Origin: Bacillota bacterium | Lineage (GTDB): Bacteria; Bacillota; Clostridia; Peptostreptococcales; Anaerovoracaceae | Assembly: GCA_030526355.1 (NCBI GenBank) | Contig: JAUNDC010000023.1 | Coordinates: forward strand, 1 to 36,022 | Length of the DNA: 36,022 bases | Direction: 5' to 3' | Part shown: piece by piece, positions 1 to 7,190 of the stretch | Layout: the number at the start of each line of letters is the position of its first letter | Numbering within the stretch: position 1 is the first letter of the stretch | Made by a program: the position numbers and the translations under genes | The notes under the pieces: model-generated | Database searches by the model: none | Seen by the model: only the letters and a program-made list of their open reading frames with translations | Told to the model about the DNA's origin: nothing

Positions 1-54
1 TCTACAGTTCTTTTTGTTGAAAAGCAAATAGATAAAGAAAGTAAGGTAACATAA
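1..54 (+). CDS. possible C-terminal end of an upstream gene (partial)
   Basis: Frame 1 is open from the window edge to a TAA at 52-54 and would encode 17 residues ending in KQIDKESKVT. It may be the tail of an upstream gene, possibly the recombinase whose remnant follows, but it is too short to assign and could be chance. From 55 to 200 I see no gene, only AT-rich sequence without a recognisable motif. Confidence 0.2.
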   Translation, partial: STVLFVEKQIDKESKVT

Positions 55-200
55 AAAGGTAGCGGCAATACACTCCTATTGAGTAGTCAAAGCTACAAGA
101 ACAAATTAAAAGTCCACAGTATCTGAATGTATTAAACCACGATATAAAAAGAAAGGAAATATGGTGTTTTCGCTTCTATAAACATCATACAAGAATCGCT

Positions 201-644
201 ATGTATTTTGAAAATGAAAGAATAGATACTTTAGAACAGGCTTCAGAAATGGAGCTTGCTATTAGATGTGCGATAGCACAGGAAGAAATGAAAAAACGTG
301 AGAGAATCATTTATAAAGAAGATGGAAGTAGAGAAATCAGTAACAAAGCATATAGCGGTAAATACCTTTTCAGCAACCTATTAGTATGTGGCCATTGTGG
401 AGCATCATATCGAAGAAGAACTGAGAGAGGAAAAGTTGTATGGAGATGTGCAACAAGGATAGAAAAAGGTAAAGCGGCTTGCAATGATTCTGTGACAGTA
501 AGTGAGGAACAGTTAAAAACAGTTCTTGCTAATGTTATTTGTGATGGTTGTTATGATGAAGGAATTATAAAGGATTATGTTTCTTGTATTAAAGCTTTTG
601 AAGATAGGATAGAGATATTTGATAAAAATGGAAATGTGATATAA
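201..644 (+). pseudogene. C-terminal remnant of a large serine recombinase (zinc beta-ribbon)
   Basis: The 147-residue reading frame matches the C-terminal part of large serine recombinases (site-specific integrases of phages and conjugative elements). A 'recombinase zinc beta ribbon' is visible at about residues 48-100: LLVCGHCGASYRR supplies the first Cys pair, and the later WRCATR and AACNDS supply the second pair. The resolvase catalytic domain with its nucleophilic serine and most of the DNA-binding recombinase domain are absent, and no upstream sequence in any frame restores them. An intact protein would be about 500 residues, so this is a fragment, probably what is left of the element that carried the neighbouring defence genes. 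The ATG at 201 is simply the first in-frame start and has no good ribosome binding site. Confidence 0.75.
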
Positions 645-645
645 T
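619..645 (+). promoter_or_regulatory. possible promoter of the Avs-like gene
   Basis: TTGATA at 619-624 and a perfect TATAAT at 640-645 lie just before the large STAND gene. The spacing is only 15 bp, short of the ideal 17, so the -10 box is convincing and the -35 box less so. Transcription would start about 25 bases before the start codon at 677. A ribosome binding site, GGAGG, sits at about 665-669. Confidence 0.4.
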
Positions 646-676
646 AAAAGAGATTAAAATATTATGGAGGATTATA

Positions 677-3600
677 ATGCCATTAGAAAAAGGTGGAAGA
701 TCTGATAAAATTGGGAATCGTTATGAAATTAAATGTGCCATTTATGAAATTCTTAAAGTTGTAGCTGAAAAGAGTTACAGCGTAACAATTGAGGCATTAG
801 GCGATGATGAAAAGGGCACTGATATTCTTGTACACAAAAAACTCGGTGAAAAGGAGCACAAACAGTGCAAAGTGCGAAATGGAAGTAAAGAGTATTGGAC
901 ATTATCTGATTTAAGATCAAGAAGAGTTGTTGAGGCTTGGAAATATCAACTTAATAGAGACCACAATATTATTGTAGAAATGGTTAGCCCTATTGGCTGT
1001 AGCTATTTGGTTGATTTACATAGCAGAGCGTTAAATACAGATGAAAATAATGATAGATTTTATGATGTTCAGGTCAAGGGTAGCGATCAAAAATTCATTA
1101 AATTTTATGAAGAATTTTGCATACAAATGGGGTTAGACTACAATGATAAATCGGATGTTAAAAAGAGTGTAGATTTATTAAAACGAATAAAGTTCAATCA
1201 GATACCTGAACATTTTTTATCGGAAAGTATTTTCAATTTGATTGGGTTTCATTTTAGTAATGATAGTCATGACGTATATAATGCACTTGTGAAATTTGTT
1301 GTAGATGAAGATATTTTAGGACATGAAATTACAGTGACAAAGTTGATGGAGTATTTAAATAGTCAGAAAATACATCAACGCTTTATTAACTGTGATCAAC
1401 GAGTTTTACCACATATAACAACAGTTAATGAGGAGTTTCGTTCGAACTTTTCACCAATACAAGGGATGCTATTCGAGAGAGAAGAATTTGAAGAATGTAT
1501 TAATGTAATAGAGCAAGAAAAAAATCTAATTATTTCAGGAAATGCTGGATGTGGAAAAAGCGGTTGCGTAGAAGCAATTATCGATTATTGTGAAGAAAAA
1601 AGAATACCGCATATAGCAATCAAACTGGATAGAAGAACACCATGCATAAACTGTGAGAACTGGGGCAAAGAGCTGGGGTTTTCTGGTTCCTTTGTATATG
1701 CGCTACATTCTGTTTCTAAAAATGAACAGGCAGTAATATTGCTTGATCAATTAGATTCATTAAGATGGACACAATCTAAATCTAGTGAAGCACTTGAGGT
1801 TTGTATGGAATTGATCAAACAAGTGTCACAACTTAATAGAGATAGGGAAAAGAAAATTAGCATAGTTTTTGTTTGTAGAAGTTATGATTTATCAAATGAT
1901 AGAAGAATAAAGGCATTGTTTGAGCAAAATGATGAAGGTATATATAATAGAGAAATATGGGAAAGAGTAGTTGTTGATGTGCTGAATGAAGAAGTGGTTT
2001 CTAAAATTGTAGGGGAAAGATATAGTCTGCTTACTCCGAAAACTAAGAAATTGCTACAGAGCCCAAGCAATTTGTATATTTGGCAGCATTTAGACAAAAA
2101 GGACGAGTGCTACGATTGTGCTACAGCAAGTCGCTTAATTGATAAATGGTTTGAGCAAATATGTGTATCCGCTATAAAAGCAGGAGTTTCAGAACAAGTT
2201 CTAATTGATACAAGAGATGAAATAGTGAATACTGCGGATAAACTCGGCAAAGTGTTTGTGCCTAAAACTATAATAAAGAGTGGTTTGGTAGGAGTTGATT
2301 ATTTAATATCATCTGAAATGCTTATTTCAGATGGCGTAAGAATTGGCTTTACACATCAATCAATATTAGATCATTTTGTTTCAATGCAGATGACACGCCA
2401 GTTTTATGATGGCATATGTATTGAAGAAATCGTTGGAAAGAAAAACAGGCAAACTCCGGGAAGAAGATACCAAGTGCAGATGTTTATGCAGAACCTATTA
2501 GAATTTGATTGCGATGATTTTCTGCGAGGGAGTTTTGAATTATTAGAAAGCGATGAAATAAGGTATTATATTAAATTTATATTTTATGAATTACTGGGTC
2601 AGATAGAGAACCCGGATAAGTCTATAGAAGCTTTTGTTATTAAATATTGTGACCATGAAACATATGGTGAATTTTTATTAAATAATGTCTTTTATGGCAA
2701 ATGCCAATATGTCTTATTGTTATTGAAAAATGGTGTTTTAGACAGGTGGATGGGAGACGCTGAGAAGAAGAAAAATGTTTTCTCGCTTCTTAGCAGTATA
2801 AGTGAACATTTGGCGGATGAAGAGGTATGCTTTATAAAAAAATATGCATTTAAGAGTAGAGAAGATGACGAACAATTTTCGAGGTGCTTTTATCATGGAA
2901 TTGATGAAGAAGGTGATGCATTGTTTGGATTGAGATTGCAGTTTTATGAAATCTATCCTGAATGGACATCACGCCTGTATATTGATGTTAAAAAGGCCTT
3001 TGCAATATGTGAGAATAGGATAATCGACATTATTTCATTTTTATTAGTCGATGGTGACAGTGATAAGAAAAAGAAAATCTCTACATATGATGAACTGTTC
3101 GATAATGGGAACTCATTTACCGTTAATAATGGACAATACATTATAGAAAAGCTATTGCCTCATATACCGACTGGTAATTATTATGAAATTGATTATTTTA
3201 AATGGTCAGCACAATACACCTTCGGTAATAGTGTAGAACGCTTTGCTGTAGAAATTATAAAAAAGGCAAACGAAACTATTATAAAAAAAGATCCGGCTTT
3301 GTTTTGGCATTATTATGAGCCTTATATGGGCAAAGGTCATGCTGTTTTCGATGAGATTATTTTGGCAGGATTAAAATTGCTTCCAAAGTCGGAGAGTAAT
3401 AAGGTGATTGAATATTTAAGTGATGATCTGGATAAAAGAGTATTTGACAAAACAAGCAAAACAAATAATAGCCTTAACTTGGCTATGGAAACTATTGAAA
3501 AACATACAAAATATTGTGATGAAGAATGTGTTGTCAAATTAGAAAAAAATATACAGAAATATATTTCACCAAAGGCGATTAAATGGTACAAAGATCGAAT

Positions 3601-5209
3601 CGAATACAATAAATCAAACTCAGGAGAAACAGTATATTGGAGCTTTTGGGGCGATTTGCAGTATCAGTTATTACAGAGCATTTGCAACGATAAGATATCT
3701 GAAAAGAGTAAAGGTTTATTAGCAGTATTGAAACGACGATTTGGGGATAAAACATATAGATATAGTCGAAGTGACGGGCATTCAGGCACAGTTGTATCAC
3801 CAGTATCTAGAAAAAACATAGGAAAAAGGCAATGGCTTCAGATTTTAACGAATAAAAAATTAGAGGTAAGAAAGAGACATGGCTGGAAGGAAGTAGAAGG
3901 GGGATTTGTTGAAAGCTCTTTAGAAATGTATGCTAGTGACTTTAATTCAGTAGTCAAGGCGGATCCGGAAAAAATGATTCGTATGGTTATAGATAATAGT
4001 AACTCTATATTGCCGATTTTTATTAACTCAATGTTTTCTGGAGCAGAGTTTTCAGAGCGAATCAGTGATGTTAGTAAAGAAACATGGGAAGATATGTTTA
4101 GGTATTTTCCATGTGATATGGAAAGTCAAAGAGCATCATACTTTTGTGGTATATTAGAAAAAGTAGAGATATACGATTGGTCATATGATATATTAAATCA
4201 GCTTAAAGATATATCTAGTAATTATGAGGGAGATAGAAAAGATGAAGATGAAATAAATGCAATGGATAGCGCAGATTTAGTAAGCGCTTCGTTAAACCAT
4301 ACAAGAGGTTCTTCTGCCAGAGCAATGGGACATTTGTTATGGCATAACGATGAATTACTTAATGTATTTAAAGACTCTATAGAAAAAATGGCGGCAGATA
4401 GTAATTCGGCTGTACGTATGGCATCTATGTTTGCTTTATGGCCTGCATATAATATTGATCGAGACTGGGCAGAAAAGCATTTATTATGTATTTATGAATC
4501 GGATATAAGAATGGCAGCATATAATGGATCTAAAAATATGTTTTTCTTGTTATATAAAAAATATAGAGAGAACGTTTTAAAGCTTGTTATAGATTGTTTT
4601 AATTCTGAAGATAAAAGATTGATTGAGGTGGGAGGCAATGCATTATGTGAATTTAACATCCTACACGATGAATTTGCTGACATTGTTATGCAGGTCGATA
4701 CTTTTAACGAAGAACAAATAAAAGCAATTTTACATATGGCAGTAATATATTTGGGACAAGAAATGCACAGAGAAAAGGCAAAATCAATTATCTTAAATTT
4801 GAAAAACACTGAAGCAGATGTTGAATTTCCTTTGTCTAGAATGTTCTATGACAACTTGGTCGATTCAGACAGAGATGCAGAGTTTCTTATTGACATTATG
4901 AAATCAAATGTGAACAGAAGAACGGTATATGCATTTGTTCATTATTTGGAAGAAAATGCATATTCCATAAATGATTACGCTAGTATTATTATAAGTTTGT
5001 GTGAAAATATTCTTAGTTTGGATGCCAAGGAAATATCAAATAGATGGGGAATTGAGGATAATATATCTAAACTGATTATTTCACTATATGATGAGTGTGT
5101 TGAAGAGGAAAAAAATCTTGCAGAAAGATGTTTAGACCTTTGGGACATCATGTTTGAAAAACAGATTGGACAAGTACGAAGGTTAAGCCGAGAATTGATG
5201 GAGCGGTAG
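677..5209 (+). CDS. Avs-like antiviral STAND NTPase with N-terminal PD-(D/E)xK (Cap4-like) nuclease
   Basis: This 1510-residue protein has the three-part layout of antiviral STAND (Avs) proteins. Residues 1-150 look like a PD-(D/E)xK nuclease of the Cap4/dsDNase kind: GNRYE at 13-17, then GTD (D49) and QCK (Q63, K65), the typical D...QxK active site. A P-loop NTPase follows: Walker A GNAGCGKS near residues 288-295, Walker B VILLDQLDS near 353-361, and a sensor-like VFVCRS stretch about 40 residues further on. From about residue 600 to the end is a long helical region, with HEAT/TPR-like repeats clearest between about 1200 and 1400, where Avs proteins bind viral proteins. In that family, sensing triggers oligomerisation and nuclease activity. 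The specific Avs type and its trigger cannot be read from sequence. Low GC and the adjacent recombinase remnant suggest transfer. The start at 677 has a GGAGG 8 bases upstream. Confidence 0.75.
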   Translation: MPLEKGGRSDKIGNRYEIKCAIYEILKVVAEKSYSVTIEALGDDEKGTDILVHKKLGEKEHKQCKVRNGSKEYWTLSDLRSRRVVEAWKYQLNRDHNIIVEMVSPIGCSYLVDLHSRALNTDENNDRFYDVQVKGSDQKFIKFYEEFCIQMGLDYNDKSDVKKSVDLLKRIKFNQIPEHFLSESIFNLIGFHFSNDSHDVYNALVKFVVDEDILGHEITVTKLMEYLNSQKIHQRFINCDQRVLPHITTVNEEFRSNFSPIQGMLFEREEFEECINVIEQEKNLIISGNAGCGKSGCVEAIIDYCEEKRIPHIAIKLDRRTPCINCENWGKELGFSGSFVYALHSVSKNEQAVILLDQLDSLRWTQSKSSEALEVCMELIKQVSQLNRDREKKISIVFVCRSYDLSNDRRIKALFEQNDEGIYNREIWERVVVDVLNEEVVSKIVGERYSLLTPKTKKLLQSPSNLYIWQHLDKKDECYDCATASRLIDKWFEQICVSAIKAGVSEQVLIDTRDEIVNTADKLGKVFVPKTIIKSGLVGVDYLISSEMLISDGVRIGFTHQSILDHFVSMQMTRQFYDGICIEEIVGKKNRQTPGRRYQVQMFMQNLLEFDCDDFLRGSFELLESDEIRYYIKFIFYELLGQIENPDKSIEAFVIKYCDHETYGEFLLNNVFYGKCQYVLLLLKNGVLDRWMGDAEKKKNVFSLLSSISEHLADEEVCFIKKYAFKSREDDEQFSRCFYHGIDEEGDALFGLRLQFYEIYPEWTSRLYIDVKKAFAICENRIIDIISFLLVDGDSDKKKKISTYDELFDNGNSFTVNNGQYIIEKLLPHIPTGNYYEIDYFKWSAQYTFGNSVERFAVEIIKKANETIIKKDPALFWHYYEPYMGKGHAVFDEIILAGLKLLPKSESNKVIEYLSDDLDKRVFDKTSKTNNSLNLAMETIEKHTKYCDEECVVKLEKNIQKYISPKAIKWYKDRIEYNKSNSGETVYWSFWGDLQYQLLQSICNDKISEKSKGLLAVLKRRFGDKTYRYSRSDGHSGTVVSPVSRKNIGKRQWLQILTNKKLEVRKRHGWKEVEGGFVESSLEMYASDFNSVVKADPEKMIRMVIDNSNSILPIFINSMFSGAEFSERISDVSKETWEDMFRYFPCDMESQRASYFCGILEKVEIYDWSYDILNQLKDISSNYEGDRKDEDEINAMDSADLVSASLNHTRGSSARAMGHLLWHNDELLNVFKDSIEKMAADSNSAVRMASMFALWPAYNIDRDWAEKHLLCIYESDIRMAAYNGSKNMFFLLYKKYRENVLKLVIDCFNSEDKRLIEVGGNALCEFNILHDEFADIVMQVDTFNEEQIKAILHMAVIYLGQEMHREKAKSIILNLKNTEADVEFPLSRMFYDNLVDSDRDAEFLIDIMKSNVNRRTVYAFVHYLEENAYSINDYASIIISLCENILSLDAKEISNRWGIEDNISKLIISLYDECVEEEKNLAERCLDLWDIMFEKQIGQVRRLSRELMER

Positions 5210-5265
5210 TAGGAGTGTAATATGTGGAGTGAAAGGTGTTACGAAATAACGAAAGTAACGGTAAG

Positions 5266-5296
5266 ATGCCCTTGAGATAATTGAGGGCATTTGTTA
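5266..5296 (+). terminator. hairpin after the Avs-like gene, overlapping the dinD promoter
   Basis: ATGCCCT (5266-5272) and AGGGCAT (5284-5290) form a perfect 7-bp stem with an 11-base loop, followed by a T-rich tail (TTTGTTAT). It can act as an intrinsic terminator for the upstream gene. It also brackets the -35 box of the next promoter, so it could equally be an operator-like palindrome. Confidence 0.5.
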
Positions 5297-5300
5297 TAAT
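5272..5300 (+). promoter_or_regulatory. promoter of dinD
   Basis: TTGAGA at 5272-5277, a 17-bp spacer and a perfect TATAAT at 5295-5300 form a strong housekeeping promoter. Transcription would begin at about 5307, so the LexA-type box at 5309-5320 lies on the start point. Confidence 0.75.
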
Positions 5301-5308
5301 GTCAACAA

Positions 5309-5320
5309 GAACAAATGTTT
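5309..5320. promoter_or_regulatory. LexA (SOS) box controlling dinD
   Basis: GAACAAATGTTT fits the Gram-positive LexA consensus (GAAC-N4-GTTY). It sits immediately downstream of the TATAAT box, over the predicted transcription start, where a bound repressor would block the promoter. The downstream gene belongs to a family known for DNA-damage induction, which supports the assignment. Confidence 0.75.
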
Positions 5321-5365
5321 GAATGTAACGTGTTGGGGTTGAACTTTAGAGATTAGGAGGAAGGC

Positions 5366-6226
5366 ATGAGTAACTTAGTAGCAAAAGAATATGAACGCTT
5401 TGAAGATATTAAACATATCAGAGAAGACGGCACAGAGTTTTGGAGTGCAAGAGAATTGGGCGTAACGCTTGATTATATAAAGTGGGAAAACTTTTCGAAA
5501 GTTATTAAACGTGCAATGATAGCTTGTGAGAATAGTGGGCATTCAGTAGAGTGCGATTTTCCTGAGGTCAGGAAAATCGTAGATGCCGGTGCAACATCAA
5601 AACCGGTATTGGATTATGAACTTTCAAGATATGCATGCTATTTAATCGTCCAGAATGGAGATCCACGTAAAGAAGTGATTGCATTAGGGCAAACTTACTT
5701 TGCAATACAGACTTATAGGCAGGAAGTGGCGGATCATTTTAATCAGTTGAGTGAAGATAATCGACGCTTGGTTGTTCGCGGAGATATAAAACAGTGGAAT
5801 CAGCTTCTTGTAGAAACTGCGCATGATGCAGGCGTGATTACGAATGAAGAATTTGCTATATTTCAAAATGCAGGGTATATGGGATTATATGGTGGATTAG
5901 ATGTTGATGATATTCATGCAAAGAAGCAGTTAAAGGCTAGTCAGAAGATTTTAGATTATATGGGGAGCACTGAATTGATTGCTAATCTGTTTAGGATTTC
6001 TCAGACAGAAGAAAAACTTCGTAAAGATCAAATATATGGTGCCAATAAGGCTACTTCAGTTCACTATAACGTTGGTAAAGAAGTAAGGAATGCAATAGAA
6101 AAAATAGGCGGAACAATGCCGGAAGACTTACCAACACCGGAGAAAAGCATACAACAAATCGAAAAAGAGCAAATGGCACGTCTTAAAGAAAAGGCGAAAA
6201 AAGGTAAACTGATGTTGGATGAGTAA
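5366..6226 (+). CDS. dinD: DNA damage-inducible protein D (DinD family)
   Basis: The 286-residue product matches the DinD family over its full length. The N-terminal part (about 15-120) is a BRO-N/antirepressor-type fold: FWSARELGVTLDYIKWENF, then the conserved DYELSRYACYLIVQNGDP block, which is the hallmark of DinD and phage antirepressors. The C-terminal half is helical, with TEEKLRKDQIYG and a lysine-rich tail. In E. coli DinD is SOS-induced and inhibits RecA filament-dependent strand exchange; a role in this organism is inference. A LexA box and strong promoter lie directly upstream, and GGAGGAAGGC gives a good ribosome binding site. It is a monocistronic gene inside an AT-rich defence-like island. 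Confidence 0.9.
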   Translation: MSNLVAKEYERFEDIKHIREDGTEFWSARELGVTLDYIKWENFSKVIKRAMIACENSGHSVECDFPEVRKIVDAGATSKPVLDYELSRYACYLIVQNGDPRKEVIALGQTYFAIQTYRQEVADHFNQLSEDNRRLVVRGDIKQWNQLLVETAHDAGVITNEEFAIFQNAGYMGLYGGLDVDDIHAKKQLKASQKILDYMGSTELIANLFRISQTEEKLRKDQIYGANKATSVHYNVGKEVRNAIEKIGGTMPEDLPTPEKSIQQIEKEQMARLKEKAKKGKLMLDE

Positions 6227-6324
6227 ATAATGGTGCTAGACTAAACAACGGACAAAGTTTTTGAAACGATTCTGATGTAGTATAATGTGTACATATGATG
6301 AAGAGGGCGTAGAGCTAAAAAACA

Positions 6325-6354
6325 TTGATTGAAACCTTGATGTTGTAGTAAAAT
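6325..6354 (+). promoter_or_regulatory. possible promoter of the MNT-HEPN pair
   Basis: TTGATT at 6325-6330 and TAAAAT at 6349-6354 are separated by 18 bp, just before the GTG start at 6382. A second TATAAT lies at 6281-6286 but has no well-spaced -35 box. The assignment is tentative. Confidence 0.35.
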
Positions 6355-6381
6355 AACATTTATAGGAAAGAGGGTGAGAGC

Positions 6382-6684
6382 GTGAGGAAAGATGTCTTAA
6401 CTTTAGAAAAGATAACTGAAATCGTTAAGCCGATTGCATTGAAATATAATGTTGAAGCAGTTTATCTGTTTGGGTCTTATGCTAGAGGGGAAGCGACTGC
6501 AGACAGTGACTTGGATTTTTTAGTGTTTGGCGGCGATACATTTAAGAAGACATTGATATTTGCTTTAGCGGAGGAACTGCGAGAAGCTTTTGAGAAAGCA
6601 GTAGATGTTTTTGAAATTCACGAAGTGAATCGAGACAGTGCCTTTTATGACACGATCATGAGGGAAAGGAGACTCGTTGCATGA
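6382..6684 (+). CDS. MNT-domain nucleotidyltransferase (MntA-like antitoxin)
   Basis: This 100-residue protein is a minimal nucleotidyltransferase. The catalytic signature is clear: LFGSYARGEA at about residues 31-40, followed by DSDLDFLVF with the two metal-binding aspartates, and a third acidic position in VDVFEIHEV at about 74-82. In MntA/HepT (type VII) toxin-antitoxin pairs, such a protein adds AMP to the HEPN RNase and neutralises it. The gene starts with GTG at 6382 behind GAGGGTGAGAG and overlaps the next gene by 4 bases (ATGA), as expected for a coupled pair. All key residues are present, so the antitoxin looks functional, although the partner is truncated. Confidence 0.85.
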   Translation: MRKDVLTLEKITEIVKPIALKYNVEAVYLFGSYARGEATADSDLDFLVFGGDTFKKTLIFALAEELREAFEKAVDVFEIHEVNRDSAFYDTIMRERRLVA

Positions 6685-6893
6685 AATATTCTGATCAGCA
6701 GCGTATACAGAAGATATATGAGTATGGTTCTAAGTTGCTCGGATATATTACAGTCAATAACATTACAAAGGAAAGTTTGCTAGAAGATTTCTCTTTACAG
6801 TGGCTTGTAACTACTCCGTTATACAATATCGGAGAGCATGCTTATTATCTTTCAAATGAATATAAAACAGAGCATGATGAAGCAGATGGATGA
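6681..6893 (+). pseudogene. truncated HEPN-domain toxin (HepT-like)
   Basis: The 70-residue product resembles the N-terminal helices of HepT/DUF86 HEPN proteins: a start similar to MKYSDQQRIQKIYEYG, then LQWLVTTPLYNIGEHAYYLS, which corresponds to the conserved helix preceding the active site. HepT proteins are normally about 110-140 residues and carry an R-x4-6-H RNase motif after this helix. Here the frame stops right after KTEHDEADG, and I find no R-x4-H motif in any frame before 7000. The toxin is therefore probably inactive. Start ATG overlaps the MNT stop (ATGA). It might retain dimerisation or antitoxin binding, but loss of function is simpler. Confidence 0.7.
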
Positions 6894-6931
6894 TTTACTG
6901 TAATGCTGTAAGAATGAAGATGTATGCATAA

Positions 6932-6968
6932 TTGCTTGCATCTTTTTATTTGGAGAAGATGCAAGCAA
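6932..6968. repeat. 13-bp perfect inverted repeat after the truncated HEPN gene
   Basis: TTGCTTGCATCTT (6932-6944) and AAGATGCAAGCAA (6956-6968) are exact reverse complements separated by 11 bases. As RNA this is a strong hairpin, but no U-tract follows (AGGATGG), so it is not a standard terminator. It sits between the broken HEPN gene and a duplicated MNT stub, at what looks like a recombination junction. Confidence 0.65.
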
Positions 6969-7001
6969 AGGATGGTATATATAGGAGAGGATGATGATTA
7001 C

Positions 7002-7079
7002 ATGAGAAAAGATGTCTTAATTTTAGAAAAGATAACTGAAATCGTTAAGCCATTTGCATCGAAACACAATCTAGAATAA
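7002..7079 (+). pseudogene. duplicated 5' stub of the MNT nucleotidyltransferase gene
   Basis: Twenty-five codons starting at ATG 7002 are a near copy of the beginning of the gene at 6382. MRKDVL.LEKITEIVKP is shared, with only a few substitutions, and then the frame ends in TAA at 7077-7079, before the GSYARG catalytic motif. GGAGAGG lies upstream. It is a remnant of a second MNT gene, either a tandem duplication cut off by deletion or the scar of recombination between two MNT-HEPN copies. No function is expected. Confidence 0.8.
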
Positions 7080-7095
7080 TGAATCAACCAAAACC

Positions 7096-7124
7096 TTGAA
7101 ATCAGTGTGCTTTTTCATTATAAT
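7096..7124 (+). promoter_or_regulatory. promoter of the first hybrid histidine kinase
   Basis: TTGAAA at 7096-7101, a 17-bp spacer and TATAAT at 7119-7124 form a near-consensus housekeeping promoter. Start of transcription would be close to 7131, leaving a 60-base AT-rich leader before the GTG at 7191. A ribosome binding site (CTGGAGG) ends about 9 bases before that start. Confidence 0.75.
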
Positions 7125-7131
7125 TAACCAT

Positions 7132-7144
7132 GTATAATTTATAC
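7132..7144. promoter_or_regulatory. small palindrome at the transcription start (possible operator)
   Basis: GTATAA and TTATAC flank a single central T, giving a perfect 13-base palindrome exactly at the predicted +1 region of the promoter. Its place suits a repressor site, but such short AT-rich palindromes also arise by chance. Confidence 0.3.
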
Positions 7145-7190
7145 CATAAAATAAGCAGTAAAATAATAATAAACTCTGGAGGCTGATGTA

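Noticed and set aside
6261..6286. A TTGAAA and TATAAT pair before the MNT gene.
   Set aside because: The boxes are only 14 bp apart, too close for a normal promoter; the pair at 6325-6354 is a better candidate.
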